DNA of 64,000 nt from assembly GCF_001888165.1 (NCBI RefSeq), contig NZ_CP015455.1, forward strand, positions 2,660,001 through 2,724,000. Reading direction: 5' to 3'. The translations under genes and the position numbers were made by a program. Under the pieces are notes generated by a model. The model did not search any database. It saw nothing but the letters and a program-made list of their open reading frames with translations, and was not told the DNA's origin. The stretch comes from Syntrophotalea acetylenica. GTDB taxonomy: Bacteria; Desulfobacterota; Desulfuromonadia; Desulfuromonadales; Syntrophotaleaceae. Every line of letters begins with the position of its first letter. The first letter of the stretch is position 1. Shown here one piece after another: positions 25,433-35,480 of the stretch.

Positions 25433-26308
25433 TTACTTTCCCAGCAAACCGCGCACGGCCTGCAATACATCGGCCGGCAGCACCACCGTCTTGGCGTTGC
25501 CGGAAGCGGAAAGATCACGCATCGCCTTGACATACTGTTCGCCGAGCAGATAGGTTGCAGGCAGCTGGTTGTCGCCGATCGCCGCGGTGACCCGGGAGAT
25601 GGCTTCGCGGGTGGCGTCCGCCAGGATCATCTTGGCCTCGGCGTCCAGCCTGGACGCCTCGAGCTTGCCTTCCGCCTCGCGGATGGCAGCCTCCTTGGCG
25701 CCTTCGGCATTGAGCACCGCCGCCACTTTCTTGCCCTCGGCCTCGGTGATCGCCGCCCGCCGCGAACGTTCCGCCGCGGCCTGCTGCTCCATGGCGATCT
25801 GCATGGTCTGGGAAGGCTTGATATCCTGAATCTCCACCGTTTTGACAACAATGCCCCAGGCAGCGACATCATCAGAAATGGATTCCTTGAGGCGGGCCTT
25901 GATCATGTCCCGCGAACTCAGGGCATCGTCGAGATTCATCTCGCCGACGATGCTGCGCAGGGAAGTCTGCACCAGATTGGTGATGGCGATGCGGTAATTA
26001 TCGATGCCGTAGACCGCTTTGGGTGGATCGATGATGCTGATAAAGGCAATGGCATTGGTCATAATCACCGCATTGTCCTTGGTGATGACTTCCTGACTGG
26101 GGATATCAAGAGAAATATCCTTGGTCAGAACCCGGTAGGCAATCGTGTCGAGATACGGAATGACAAAATTCAATCCGGGATTGAGTGTCTTGTGGTATTT
26201 CCCGAGGCGCTGCACCACGAACTTGTATCCCTGGGGAACGATGCGCACCCCCAGAAAAATGGTCAGCACAACCAGAAACATCAGTACGGTGGCCAAAATG
26301 AAACCCAT
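25433..26308 (-). CDS. SPFH/band 7 membrane protein (QmcA/stomatin-like)
   Basis: 291 aa with one N-terminal membrane helix (MGFILATVLMFLVVLTIFLG), then the band 7 domain (PQGYKFVVQRLGKYHKTLNPGLNFVIPY) and a helical A/E-rich oligomerisation segment. The ATG at 26308 has AGGAGG upstream; the frame is open further but that part is the NfeD gene in another frame. The NfeD-like gene ends 61 nt upstream on the same strand, the usual stomatin/NfeD pairing. These proteins form ring scaffolds in the membrane and help organise proteolysis; the exact role here is unknown. Confidence 0.92.
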   Translation of the reverse strand: MGFILATVLMFLVVLTIFLGVRIVPQGYKFVVQRLGKYHKTLNPGLNFVIPYLDTIAYRVLTKDISLDIPSQEVITKDNAVIMTNAIAFISIIDPPKAVYGIDNYRIAITNLVQTSLRSIVGEMNLDDALSSRDMIKARLKESISDDVAAWGIVVKTVEIQDIKPSQTMQIAMEQQAAAERSRRAAITEAEGKKVAAVLNAEGAKEAAIREAEGKLEASRLDAEAKMILADATREAISRVTAAIGDNQLPATYLLGEQYVKAMRDLSASGNAKTVVLPADVLQAVRGLLGK

Positions 26309-26369
26309 GCGTAATCCTCCTTGAAGAAAAAAGCCGAAACCGCTAACCGAGCAACACCTCTCGCCAACC

Positions 26370-26822
26370 CTATTTGCGCACAACACGCAGCACATGGCCG
26401 TCGATGTCGACCACCCGCGCCTCGTCTCCCGGCTGCAAAGCCTCGGTGCTGATGCAGGGCCATTCGTCATCACCGAGCACAGGCACCACAAAGCGGATCC
26501 GCCCCTTGACGTGCGGCGGCTGCACGGCCTGCACGACAATGCCGATCTCGCCGATGATGGCATCCTTGGACATACCCGCCTTGGTGCGATCGGCCATGCG
26601 CGGCTTGAGCCAGCGGAACCACAGCACCGTCCAGACGGTGGAAGCTGCTGCCCACAGGAGCATCTGTCCGGCAAGGGGCAACCCCGCAAAGGGCAGCATC
26701 ACCAGCCCTACGCAGCAGGCGCCGAGTCCGAACCAGATGATCGTGAACGAGGGTACAATCAGCTCCAGCGCAATCAGCGCCAGGCCGAACGCTATCCAAT
26801 ACCACCACAGAATCTGCTGCAT
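26370..26822 (-). CDS. NfeD family membrane protein
   Basis: 150 aa: about three membrane helices in residues 5-70, then a C-terminal OB-fold-like domain (IGEIGIVVQ ... GRIRFVVPVLGDDEWPC ... GDEARVVDIDGHVLRV). This is the short NfeD form without the protease domain, normally a partner of the adjacent SPFH protein. 34 nt separate it from ftsK, all leftward. Confidence 0.9.
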   Translation of the reverse strand: MQQILWWYWIAFGLALIALELIVPSFTIIWFGLGACCVGLVMLPFAGLPLAGQMLLWAAASTVWTVLWFRWLKPRMADRTKAGMSKDAIIGEIGIVVQAVQPPHVKGRIRFVVPVLGDDEWPCISTEALQPGDEARVVDIDGHVLRVVRK

Positions 26823-26856
26823 GATCCCTCCGGTCCACTAAAGAACGCGCACCTGT

Positions 26857-29120
26857 CTAAAGCTTGTTGATATACACCTCGCGCGGCCGACTGGTGCCAT
26901 CGGAGGGGCCGACGATCCCCTCCTGCTCCATCTTTTCGATCATGCGCGCGGCCCGGTTATAGCCCACCCGCAGACGTCTCTGCAGCATGGAAATGGAGGC
27001 CTGGCGGGTATCGGCCACCATGGCCAGAGCTTCGTCCCATTTTTCGTCGACCTCCTCTTCATCACTACCGCCACCGGCATCTCCCGCAGGCGTTTCGAGG
27101 ATCGAGGAATCATACTGGGGTTTGCCGTGGTGGGACAGGAAGTCGACCACCAGCTTGACCTCACGTTCCGAAACAAAAGCGCCATGAACCCGTTGCAGCG
27201 CCCCGGTGCCCGGCGGCAGAAACAGCATGTCCCCCATGCCCAGAAGGTTTTCGGCCCCCATCTGGTCGAGAATGGTACGCGAGTCGATACGGGAAAAGAC
27301 CTTAAAGGATATCCGGGTCGGCAGATTGGCCTTGATCAGGCCGGTAATGACATCGACGCTCGGGCGCTGCGTTGCAAGGATAAGATGAATGCCGGCGGCG
27401 CGGGCCATCTGCGCCAGGCGGGCGATGGATTCCTCGATCTCGCGGCCCGCCACCATCATCAGGTCCGCCAGCTCATCGACAATCACCACGATGCGCGGCA
27501 GATGACCGTGATCGAGCACTTCACCGTCGGCGACGACCTCGACCGGCATCTCCTCCGCACCCTCTGCCTCCGCCTCCGCCTCCGCCTGCGCCTCGGCAGC
27601 TGGCGCCTTTTGCGCCTCCTGCTGCAAGCGCTTGTTATAGCCGTCGATATCACGCACGCCCTTGTCGGCCATCAGCCGATAGCGCCGCTCCATCTCACGC
27701 ACCGCCCAGGCAAAGGCCAGAGCCGCCTTTTTGGGATTGGTGACCACCGGCAGCAGCAGATGGGGAATGCCTTCGTAAATGGACAGCTCCAGCATTTTGG
27801 GATCGATGAGAATGATCCGCACATCTTCCGGCGATGCGCAGTACAGCAGGGACAGAATCATGGTGTTGACGGACACCGACTTGCCGCTGCCGGTAGCTCC
27901 GGCCACCAGCAGATGCGGCATCTTGGCCAGATCGGAAACCACGGTGTGGCCGAAAATGTCCTTGCCCAACGCCATGGGCAGCCGCCCGCCGAACTTCTGA
28001 AAAGTCTCGGCGGTGAGAATCTCTTTCAGATATACCGTTTCCCGCTGTTTGTTGGGGATTTCGATGCCAACCACCGGACGGCCCGGTATCGGCGCCACGA
28101 TGCGAATGGCGATGGCCGACAGAGCCATGGCCAGATCGTCCGCCAGGCCGGCAATTTTATTGACCTTGACCCCCGGCGCCGGCGCGAACTCGTACATGGT
28201 CACCACCGGCCCCGGCTTGACCTCGGTCACGGCACCGTCGACACCGAAGTCCTTGAGCTTTTTCTCCAGAGTGCGGGCGTTGCTGGCCAGCGCCTCGCGA
28301 TCCACCGGCACCCCGCCGTCCTCTTCATGATCCAGCAGATTCAGCGGCGGCCGCTGATAACTGCCGGTGCTCTCGATAAAATCGAAACTCTCCTGGACAG
28401 GCTTGGCAAGAGGTTTTGTTTTAGGTTTCGACGGCAAGGAAACGGGTTTCTCCATGGGCGCGATGACCGGCCCCTCGACAATCCTGGCCGGTTTTTCCGG
28501 CATCCGCGCTTTGCGTGCCGACCATTGCCGCCGGAGGCTTTGCAGAAAGCCGCGCCAGCGGTCGACCCCCCGGCTCACCATCAAAACCAGGGAAAAGCGC
28601 ACCGCCACCATCAGCGAAACCAGTAACATGACGGTCAGCAGGATCACCGCGCCAGCAGTGTTGACCCCCGCCGTAAACAGATTGGCCAGCATCCTTCCGG
28701 CCAACCCTCCCGCCTCGCCGATCGGCTCGCCGAACCAGGACGCACCGTGGAATTGCAAAGAGATAAGACCGTCCAGCGACAGAAGCATGCAGAAAAACGC
28801 CGCCACCCTCAGCCATTGAAAGCGGGGGGCTTGCAGGCGAATGAGTGCCAGGCCAGGCCGAAAGCGCCAACGGGCAGCAGCAGCGCGGCAAACCCGAACC
28901 CCTGGAACAACAGGTCGGCCAGACAAGAACCGACAAACCCGCCCAGATTGTGCACGTCCCCCGCGCGGGAAACGTTGTTGAGGGATGGATCACCAGCCTG
29001 AAAAGAAACAAGGGCGAGAGCCAGAAACAGTCCGGTGGCCAGCCAGAACAAGCCGAGCAACTCCCGCTGGAAGCGCTCCCTGAACGTAGCCGCCTGTTTG
29101 CCTGTCTGTTCCTTGCTCAT
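26857..29120 (-). CDS. ftsK: DNA translocase FtsK (apparent frameshift)
   Basis: Septal DNA pump that clears chromosome DNA from the division site. The N-terminal membrane part starts at ATG 29120 ([18 protein letters not shown]) and breaks at six G (28824-28829); one more base joins it to [20 protein letters not shown] and a 754-aa protein. Motor domain: Walker [12 protein letters not shown], Walker [12 protein letters not shown]; a DNA-reading gamma domain ends at [20 protein letters not shown]. An acidic AE-repeat insert lies at about 27545-27605 between the two Walker motifs. As ftsK is normally essential, the break is probably an error in the sequence. Confidence 0.93.
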
Positions 29121-29204
29121 GATACTCCTCCGTCCCGATGCGGTTGGTGATTGCCGAAAACCGCTTCTTTGCAGCTGGCCACGGAAATCGAACCGTCAGG
29201 GACC

Positions 29205-29996
29205 TTAAAGGGATACAGCAAAAAATATACCTCCCACCACCCAGCAATACAGAGCAAAAGCATAAAGGCGTCGGCGGCGCACCACGCCCAGCAGCAGATG
29301 AATGGATGCCAGGCCGCTGACAAAGGCCATGCAGGTACCCACGGCATAGACCGGGATATCGGCGGACCGCACCGCCTGCAGATCAGACAGGGACAGCAAT
29401 GCCGCGCCAAGCACGGCCGGCAGCGCCATCAAAAAGGAAAATCGCGCCGCCGTTTCACCGGAAACCCCCTGGAAAAGCAGCGCGGATATGGTCGACCCAG
29501 ACCGTGAAATGCCGGGCATGATGGCGCCGGCCTGGGCCACACCGGCAATCAGGGCATCCCGGACACGCAGTCTGCCTGCGTCGCGCCCGTTTTTGCGAAA
29601 GCGCTCGGACAGATACAGCAGACATCCGGTAACCATCAGCATGCTCGACACCAGCAACAGGTTGTCAAATGCCCCGATGAAAAACTCCTTGAAGCTCAGA
29701 CCGACAATCGCCGCCGGTATCGAGCCGATCACCAGCAACCGCAACAGATGACGATACTGATGCGCCTCGTCGTGTTGAACAAAACAAGCCGTGGCCAGGT
29801 TGCGGCAATCGCGCCAGAAATAGACCACCACCGCCGCCATGGTGCCGCCATGCAGCAGCACGTCGAACAAGACCCCCGGCTGATCGAAACCCGGCAGCAG
29901 ATGCTGCGCGATGACCAGGTGGCCGCTGGAGGACACCGGCAGAAACTCCGTCAGACCCTGGAGCAGGCCCAACACCATAGCATGCAGAAAACTCAT
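29205..29996 (-). CDS. uppP: Undecaprenyl-diphosphatase UppP (BacA)
   Basis: Recycles the lipid carrier for cell-wall synthesis and gives bacitracin tolerance. 263 aa, about eight membrane helices, with both active-site motifs: LTEFLPVSSSGHL near the N-terminus and PGISRSGSTISALL in the middle. Start at the ATG with AGAGAG upstream rather than at 30026. Lies between RNase J and ftsK in a leftward series of envelope and division genes. Confidence 0.94.
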   Translation of the reverse strand: MSFLHAMVLGLLQGLTEFLPVSSSGHLVIAQHLLPGFDQPGVLFDVLLHGGTMAAVVVYFWRDCRNLATACFVQHDEAHQYRHLLRLLVIGSIPAAIVGLSFKEFFIGAFDNLLLVSSMLMVTGCLLYLSERFRKNGRDAGRLRVRDALIAGVAQAGAIMPGISRSGSTISALLFQGVSGETAARFSFLMALPAVLGAALLSLSDLQAVRSADIPVYAVGTCMAFVSGLASIHLLLGVVRRRRLYAFALYCWVVGGIFFAVSL

Positions 29997-30046
29997 TGAC
30001 ACTCTCTTTTGATTCGAAGGGTACATCGCCGCCCGGCCGGACGGGA

Positions 30047-31741
30047 CTATTGTTCAAGAATAATCGGCAGAATCAGAGGTCGCCGCTCGACCGTACGGTT
30101 GAAAAAGCGCCGCAGACATTTGCGCACTTCCACCTCCAGGGTCTCCTGCTCGGTCGCCGTTTCCGGCGCCATGCCGGCAAGCATGTCACAAACCTGCCGA
30201 CGGGCCAGATCGAGAATATCCGTTTCCTCCTCGGCAACAAACCCGCGGGACAAAAGCTCGGGACCGTAAAGTATGCGGCCGTCCACGGGGCTGACGGCGA
30301 GCAGCACCACCACCAGACCGTGGTTGGCAATGTGGCGCCGGTCCCGCAGCTCCATGAGGCCGACATCGCCGACGCCGCGGCCATCGACCAGTACCCGGCC
30401 GGTCTCAAGGCGAGGCTCCCGCGAAAGACCGGCGGCGGAAACCACCAGCGGGCAGCCGTTTTCCAGCACCGTCACCCGCTCCGCGGGCACCCCCATGCCG
30501 CGTGCCAGTTCAGCGTGCCGGACCAGATGCCGGTATTCGCCATGCACCGGCACGAAGTTTTGGGGGCACACCAGCGACAGCACAATCTTGAGCTCTTCCT
30601 GGCTGGCATGGCCCGATACATGAACCTCGCTGGTGGTTTCGTAAAAAACCTCTGCGCCGCGCCGGTACAGATGATTGATCAGGCGATTGATGGCCTTTTC
30701 GTTGCCGGGAATGAATTTGGAGGAGAGGATCACGGTATCGCCCGGTTCCAGCGGCAACGCCCTGAATTCCTCCATGGCCATCCGCACCAGGGTGCTCTGC
30801 GCCTCCCCCTGACTGCCAGTGGTGAGCAGCAGCAGCCGATGTCGCGGCAGATCCCGCGCCTGGCGCAGCTCGATCAGCACATCATCGGGGATGTCAAGAT
30901 ATCCCAGCTCCCGGGCAATGCGGGTGTTGGCTACCATGCTGCGCCCCGCAATCGCCACCTTGCGCCCGCAGCGCACAGCCTCCTGCACGACCTGCTGAAT
31001 GCGGTGGATATTCGATGAAAAAGTCGCAACCGCCACCATTCCCTTGGCGCGGGGCACGATCTCGGCGAAGGCTGCCGCGACTTCCCGCTCGGAAAGGGTA
31101 AACCCCTTTTTCTCCACATTGGTGGAGTCGGACATCAGCAGCAGAACGCCCTGCTCCCCATAAGCTGCCAGCCGCACCAGGTCCGTCGGCTGGTCATCAA
31201 CCGGCGTCTGGTCCAGTTTGAAATCGCCGGTGTGGACAATCCATCCCATGGCGGTGCGGATCGCCACTCCGAGTCCATCGACAATGGAGTGGGCGACGCG
31301 AAACACTTCGACATGAAAGACACCGAGATCCAGGGCCTGGCGGGGTTGCACTTCCACCAGAGAAGCCTGGCCGAGAAGCTCGTGCTCTTCAAGCCGGTGA
31401 CGCAGCAGACCAAGGGTCAGCGGAGATCCGTAAACCGTCGGAAACCCGAGCTTTGCCAGCAGAAACGGCACGGCGCCGATATGATCCTCGTGTCCATGGG
31501 TGAGGATCAGGCCGCGAATGCGGCCGGTCTGACCTTCCAGACAGGAAACATCCGGAATCACCAGATCGATGCCAGGCATATACGGTTCCGGAAACATGAG
31601 TCCGCAGTCGATCAGCAGCAGCTCCCCGAGGTACTCCACCGCCATCATGTTCAGGCCGATCTCCCCCAGCCCGCCCAGAGGCAGAATCCGCACGGCGTCC
31701 GCCGGGATTTCGCCCCAGCCCGTGTTCGGCATGTCGGTCAT
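30047..31741 (-). CDS. rnj: Ribonuclease J
   Basis: Metallo-beta-lactamase/beta-CASP RNase, 564 aa. Zinc motif LTHGHEDHIGAVPFLL, motif with HTGDFKLD, LLMSDSTNVEKKGFT, and beta-CASP VSGHASQEELKI and VPVHGEYRHL. Acts in RNA maturation and decay as 5'-3' exonuclease and endonuclease. Its start overlaps the stop of the upstream acyltransferase gene by 4 nt, so both are co-translated. Confidence 0.94.
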   Translation of the reverse strand: MTDMPNTGWGEIPADAVRILPLGGLGEIGLNMMAVEYLGELLLIDCGLMFPEPYMPGIDLVIPDVSCLEGQTGRIRGLILTHGHEDHIGAVPFLLAKLGFPTVYGSPLTLGLLRHRLEEHELLGQASLVEVQPRQALDLGVFHVEVFRVAHSIVDGLGVAIRTAMGWIVHTGDFKLDQTPVDDQPTDLVRLAAYGEQGVLLLMSDSTNVEKKGFTLSEREVAAAFAEIVPRAKGMVAVATFSSNIHRIQQVVQEAVRCGRKVAIAGRSMVANTRIARELGYLDIPDDVLIELRQARDLPRHRLLLLTTGSQGEAQSTLVRMAMEEFRALPLEPGDTVILSSKFIPGNEKAINRLINHLYRRGAEVFYETTSEVHVSGHASQEELKIVLSLVCPQNFVPVHGEYRHLVRHAELARGMGVPAERVTVLENGCPLVVSAAGLSREPRLETGRVLVDGRGVGDVGLMELRDRRHIANHGLVVVLLAVSPVDGRILYGPELLSRGFVAEEETDILDLARRQVCDMLAGMAPETATEQETLEVEVRKCLRRFFNRTVERRPLILPIILEQ

Positions 31742-32441
31742 GACCGCAAGGCCTTTTCGACCAGCGCCGCGATGGGCTCCCGCACCTGCTGCATCAGTTC
31801 ATTGCGCTCCTGCACCGCCCGGCCGGCAGTCGCCACGGCGGGCAGAATCGTCACCGTCACCTTGCCGCCCCGAATCCAACAGCTGTGCTTCGGCATGACG
31901 TCCCGCGTGCCGGTAATGGCGATGGGTACCACCGGCACCTGCGCCTGAATCGCCAGGGTAAAGCTGCCGGCCTTGAAATCCTTGAGATGACCATCCGGCG
32001 AGCGCGTCCCTTCAGGAAAGACCACGACCGAAGTACCCTGCGCAATGCGCTCGATGGCGCGGCGCATGCTTTCCACACTCTTCTTGCGGTTGGAACGATC
32101 CACGGCAATATAACCGGCGCGGCGCATGGTCAGGCCGAACAGGGGGATATGGAACAGCTCTTCCTTGGCCAGCCAGCGAAATTGGCCGGGCAGCCCGGCA
32201 AACAGCGCCAGAATATCGAAATTGCTCTGGTGATTGGGCATATACACCACAGCTCCCCGGGAAGGTTTTCCCGCCCTTCCACCACCATTCGGACACCGGC
32301 CAGCCACAGACTGATCCTGGCCCAGAACCGCGCATAACTATGCAGAAGATTGGCATGGATGAAAGAACAGGGTATGCCCGTCACCATAATAAACAGGGTC
32401 CAGGGGACAAACGTGACAATATAAAACAAGGTACGCAGCAT
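31738..32441 (-). CDS. plsC: 1-acyl-sn-glycerol-3-phosphate acyltransferase (PlsC-like, apparent frameshift)
   Basis: Second acylation step of phospholipid synthesis at the inner membrane. Start ATG 32441 with GAAGAGG upstream; an N-terminal hydrophobic helix (LRTLFYIVTFVPWTLFIMV). The frame breaks at four C (32254-32257); with one added base it reads ENLPGGAVVYMPNHQSNFD, restoring the NHx4D motif, and continues to FPEGTRS and VPIAITGT. Full length then is 234 aa. It overlaps the RNase J gene by 4 nt. Without the correction the active-site histidine motif and the N-terminus fall in different frames. Confidence 0.88.
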
Positions 32442-32517
32442 AGGCCTCTTCTCCCGATAAGCATTTAATCGCGCCAGTTTACGAGACCTCGCCAAGGGGA
32501 GTCAAACCTTTTTGAAC

Positions 32518-32546
32518 TTTACACCCCCGCCCGTTTCCGCTAGACT
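32518..32546 (+). promoter_or_regulatory. Predicted sigma-70 promoter of ssb
   Basis: TTTACA at 32518-32523, a 17-nt spacer and TAGACT at 32541-32546, about 48 nt before the ssb start in the divergent gap to plsC. Sequence match only. Confidence 0.5.
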
Positions 32547-32593
32547 CGCGAGACGAACCAAACGTAAATAAAAACTCATGGAGGCTACAGCTC

Positions 32594-33067
32594 ATGTCGG
32601 TAAACAAGGTCATCCTGGTCGGCAATCTCGGCAAAGATCCCGAACTGCGCTACACGGCGTCCGGCACGGCCGTTGCCAACTTCTCCCTGGCCACAACCGA
32701 GCGATTCAAGGACCGCGACGGCAACAGCCAGGAAAAAACCGAATGGCACAACATCGTGGCATGGCGCCAACTCGCCGAAATCTGCGGCAAATACCTGACC
32801 AAAGGCCGTCAGGTCTACATCGAAGGCAAGATCCAGACCCGCTCTTACGAAGACCGCGACGGCAACAAGCGCTATATCACCGAAATCGTCGCCGATCAGA
32901 TGCAGATGCTCGGCCGCGCCGGGGACGACAACAGTGGTGGTGGTGGCGGCGGATACCAGCGCCGCGAGCCGCGTCAGGAACGCAGTGGTGGCGGCAGCAA
33001 CAACCAGCCCCGGCAGACTGAATATGAAGAGCCGCCCTTCAACCCGGATGACGACATTCCCTTCTAA
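32594..33067 (+). CDS. ssb: Single-stranded DNA-binding protein
   Basis: 157 aa. OB fold at 1-110 ([59 protein letters not shown]), a Gly/Arg/Gln-rich flexible linker and the acidic tip DDDIPF that recruits replication and repair proteins. GGAGG lies upstream of the ATG. Single gene with a strong terminator. Confidence 0.96.
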   Translation: MSVNKVILVGNLGKDPELRYTASGTAVANFSLATTERFKDRDGNSQEKTEWHNIVAWRQLAEICGKYLTKGRQVYIEGKIQTRSYEDRDGNKRYITEIVADQMQMLGRAGDDNSGGGGGGYQRREPRQERSGGGSNNQPRQTEYEEPPFNPDDDIPF

Positions 33068-33090
33068 TTCCCGGTTTTTTCCAAAGTGTA

Positions 33091-33128
33091 AACAAAGGCT
33101 GCAAGATTAAAATCTTGCAGCCTTTGTT
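33091..33128. terminator. Terminator after ssb
   Basis: Perfect 18-bp inverted repeat AACAAAGGCTGCAAGATT and its complement separated by two A, starting 24 nt after the ssb stop, with CTTTGTTCTT as tail. Symmetric enough to act in both directions. Confidence 0.88.
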
Positions 33129-33321
33129 CTTAACAAAAAATGCTCATACCACAGCCCTCAAAATAAGGATACAAATGACCCAAGTCACTTTAAAGTGCAT
33201 CAGCTACTGCCGAATAAAAATCCTTCGGGTGAATAAAACATAGATCGAGACCGGAACCGAACCGCAGAGGTAAAAATCTGCTTTACCAGGATTTGAATTT
33301 TCGTTCCGCCAGGTTGTCCCG

Positions 33322-34248
33322 TCAGGGAAGCGGAGCTTTCTGCACAAGCTGGCGCAGCTTTCGATGGCGGCGCCAGGGGCGCAGCAAGGGTTTCGGCAGC
33401 AGCGGTTCGAGCACCGGGGCATAGGCCTGCAGCAGGCGACGATTCTTATTGCCCGTGGCTGCCTCCTGCAGCAGCAAGCGGGCCAGGTCGGTACCGCCAA
33501 GATAACGGTACTGTCCCAGGTCCTCGCCAGCCCGGGCGACAAGCCGTGCCGCGTTGAGTTTACGGCGCAGCTCGGCGTCCCGGTGCCTGTCGCGGCCGAA
33601 AAAATGATTGCCGCCGTGGGTCCGATAGCCCAGACAGGGCTCGTTGAGGCAGAATTTGCGGCCATGGTAGAGGGATGCCAGCAGGATCAGGCATTCATCG
33701 GCACAGATCCGCCAGTCCTCCTCGAAGGGGATGGGAAAAAACCGCTTCGCCAGGGAGCGGCGCAGGGACAGAGTGGAGGTTGGCGCTCCGATCCACGTGC
33801 GCCGATGATAGGTGAGCAGCCCGGTATAACCAAGGTCCGTCAGCGACGCGGGATAATCCAGCAACACCGGCTCATTGACGCTGCCGAAACATTCGTAGGC
33901 GCAGAACAGGAAGTCGCACGTGGTGTGCTCTCGATAAACGGCCAGGGCTTTTTCCAGGTAATCCGGATGGTAGCGATCGTCCGCATCGAGAAAAAACAGC
34001 ACCTCGCCACGGGCCCGGGCAAAACCGGCGTTGAAAGCGGACAGCTGACCGCCGTTGGCCTTGAGGCAGGAGACGACCCGCGCATCGCGGCGCACGAGCT
34101 CCCCGATCAGATCCCGGGAATGATCCGTGGAGCCGTCATCGACGAGAATGATCTCGAAATCCCCGTGACTCTGTCGCAACACCGAAGCGACAGCGTCCTC
34201 CAGATAGTCCGCGTAATTGTAATTGTTGATCAGCACCGAGACAAACAT
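33322..34248 (-). CDS. Family 2 glycosyltransferase
   Basis: 308 aa, GT-A fold: VSVLINNYNYADYLEDAVAS, nucleotide-binding IILVDDGSTDHS, and the metal-binding DADD in EVLFFLDADDRYHPDYL. Start at the ATG with GGAGGGGG upstream. Probably transfers a sugar to a surface polysaccharide; donor and acceptor cannot be read from the sequence. It follows the UDP-glucuronate decarboxylase gene by about 50 nt on the same strand. Confidence 0.88.
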   Translation of the reverse strand: MFVSVLINNYNYADYLEDAVASVLRQSHGDFEIILVDDGSTDHSRDLIGELVRRDARVVSCLKANGGQLSAFNAGFARARGEVLFFLDADDRYHPDYLEKALAVYREHTTCDFLFCAYECFGSVNEPVLLDYPASLTDLGYTGLLTYHRRTWIGAPTSTLSLRRSLAKRFFPIPFEEDWRICADECLILLASLYHGRKFCLNEPCLGYRTHGGNHFFGRDRHRDAELRRKLNAARLVARAGEDLGQYRYLGGTDLARLLLQEAATGNKNRRLLQAYAPVLEPLLPKPLLRPWRRHRKLRQLVQKAPLP

Positions 34249-34301
34249 ATCCCCCTCCAGCAACAAAGCACCGCACAGTCCGTCGGACTATTGGACTTTT
34301 C

Positions 34302-35279
34302 TCAAGGGCAGGCCACAAAAGATGCCGCTTCAAAGCCGTCACCAGCGACCTGCAAAACCTCCCTGAAATACCCGATGGTCTCCTGCAGGCCTGTTTCAAG
34401 GGACACGCGCGGCTGCCAGTCCAGTGCCCGGCGGGCCCGTTCGATACAGGGCCTGCGGCGCCCGGGGTCAGCGGCTGCCGGCGGCAGAAAATGGATTGGG
34501 GCGTCGCTGCCGGTCAGGTGCAATACCAGCCTGGCCAGGTCGATCACCTTCATTTCCCGGGGGTTGCCAAGGTTGAATACCGGCAGATGCACCGCCGGCA
34601 GCGCCATGAGACGCAACAGGGCTTCCACCGTGTCGCTGACAAAACAGAAGGAGCGGGTCTGGGAACCATCGCCGTAGACAGTCAGGGGGCGGCCGCTCAG
34701 AGCGCTGACGATGAAATTGGACACCACCCGGCCGTCGTCCCGATGCATGAAGGGACCGTAGGTGTTGAACAGACGGGCAATCCGGACCGAGCAACCCCGT
34801 TTGTGATATTCATAACACAGGGTTTCGGCCAGGCGCTTGCCTTCATCGTAACAGGCCCGCTCGGTCAAGGTTCCCACGTTGCCATGGTACTGTTCCGGTT
34901 GCGGATGAACCTCGGGATCGCCGTACACTTCCGAAGTGGACGCATGCACCAGTTGCGCGCCCTGGCGCAGCGCCGCCGACAGCAGGTTGCGCACGCCAAG
35001 AGTGCAGGCTTCGATGGTTTCCAGCGCCAGACGCTGATAGTGCGGAGGCGAAGCCGGACAGGCCAGATTGAAGGCGGCGTCAAACGCGACATCCAGCGGT
35101 TCGCTAATATCCGCCTCCACAAAGTGAAATTGCGGAAAACCCAGCACATCCTCAAGGTTGGACAGAAACCCTGTCGACAGATTGTCGACACAGACAACCT
35201 CGTGACCCTGCACGAGAAGCCTGCGAACCAGATGTGAACCGATAAACCCGGCACCGCCCGCCACCAATATCCGCGCCAT
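34302..35279 (-). CDS. UDP-glucuronate decarboxylase-like SDR (UDP-xylose synthase)
   Basis: 325 aa extended short-chain dehydrogenase. NAD motif GGAGFIGSH at 8-16, HASTSEVYGDPEVHPQPEQY and catalytic ACYDEGKRLAE (Y-x3-K), which are the signatures of UDP-xylose synthases; also FNTYGPFMHRDDGRVVSNFI. The start at 35279 follows GGGAGG; upstream residues in the same frame are not protein-like. Converts UDP-glucuronate to UDP-xylose for surface polysaccharide. A 4,6-dehydratase is less likely because of the EVYGDPEVHPQ motif. Confidence 0.85.
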   Translation of the reverse strand: MARILVAGGAGFIGSHLVRRLLVQGHEVVCVDNLSTGFLSNLEDVLGFPQFHFVEADISEPLDVAFDAAFNLACPASPPHYQRLALETIEACTLGVRNLLSAALRQGAQLVHASTSEVYGDPEVHPQPEQYHGNVGTLTERACYDEGKRLAETLCYEYHKRGCSVRIARLFNTYGPFMHRDDGRVVSNFIVSALSGRPLTVYGDGSQTRSFCFVSDTVEALLRLMALPAVHLPVFNLGNPREMKVIDLARLVLHLTGSDAPIHFLPPAAADPGRRRPCIERARRALDWQPRVSLETGLQETIGYFREVLQVAGDGFEAASFVACP

Positions 35280-35480
35280 CTCCCCTCCCTTTCTAATTTT
35301 CATCCGGGAACGGCCCTTTTCCGCCGTGGCGGCGTCAATCCGCAGGCTTGCTTGTGCGGCGTACCGATGTACACCTCCGCGCAACCCCTTGATTTCCTTG
35401 CCACAACGAAAAATGACTCGTTCCCCATATGAAAACCACGCTGTATCCATCCGGAGCTTCCGGATGGATACTTTCCAATA

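Noticed and set aside
27127-28626. Long plus-strand open frame over ftsK
   Set aside because: Antisense shadow of ftsK, H/R/Q-rich and without domain motifs.
29996-31018. Plus-strand open frame over RNase J
   Set aside because: Antisense to a gene with complete catalytic motifs.
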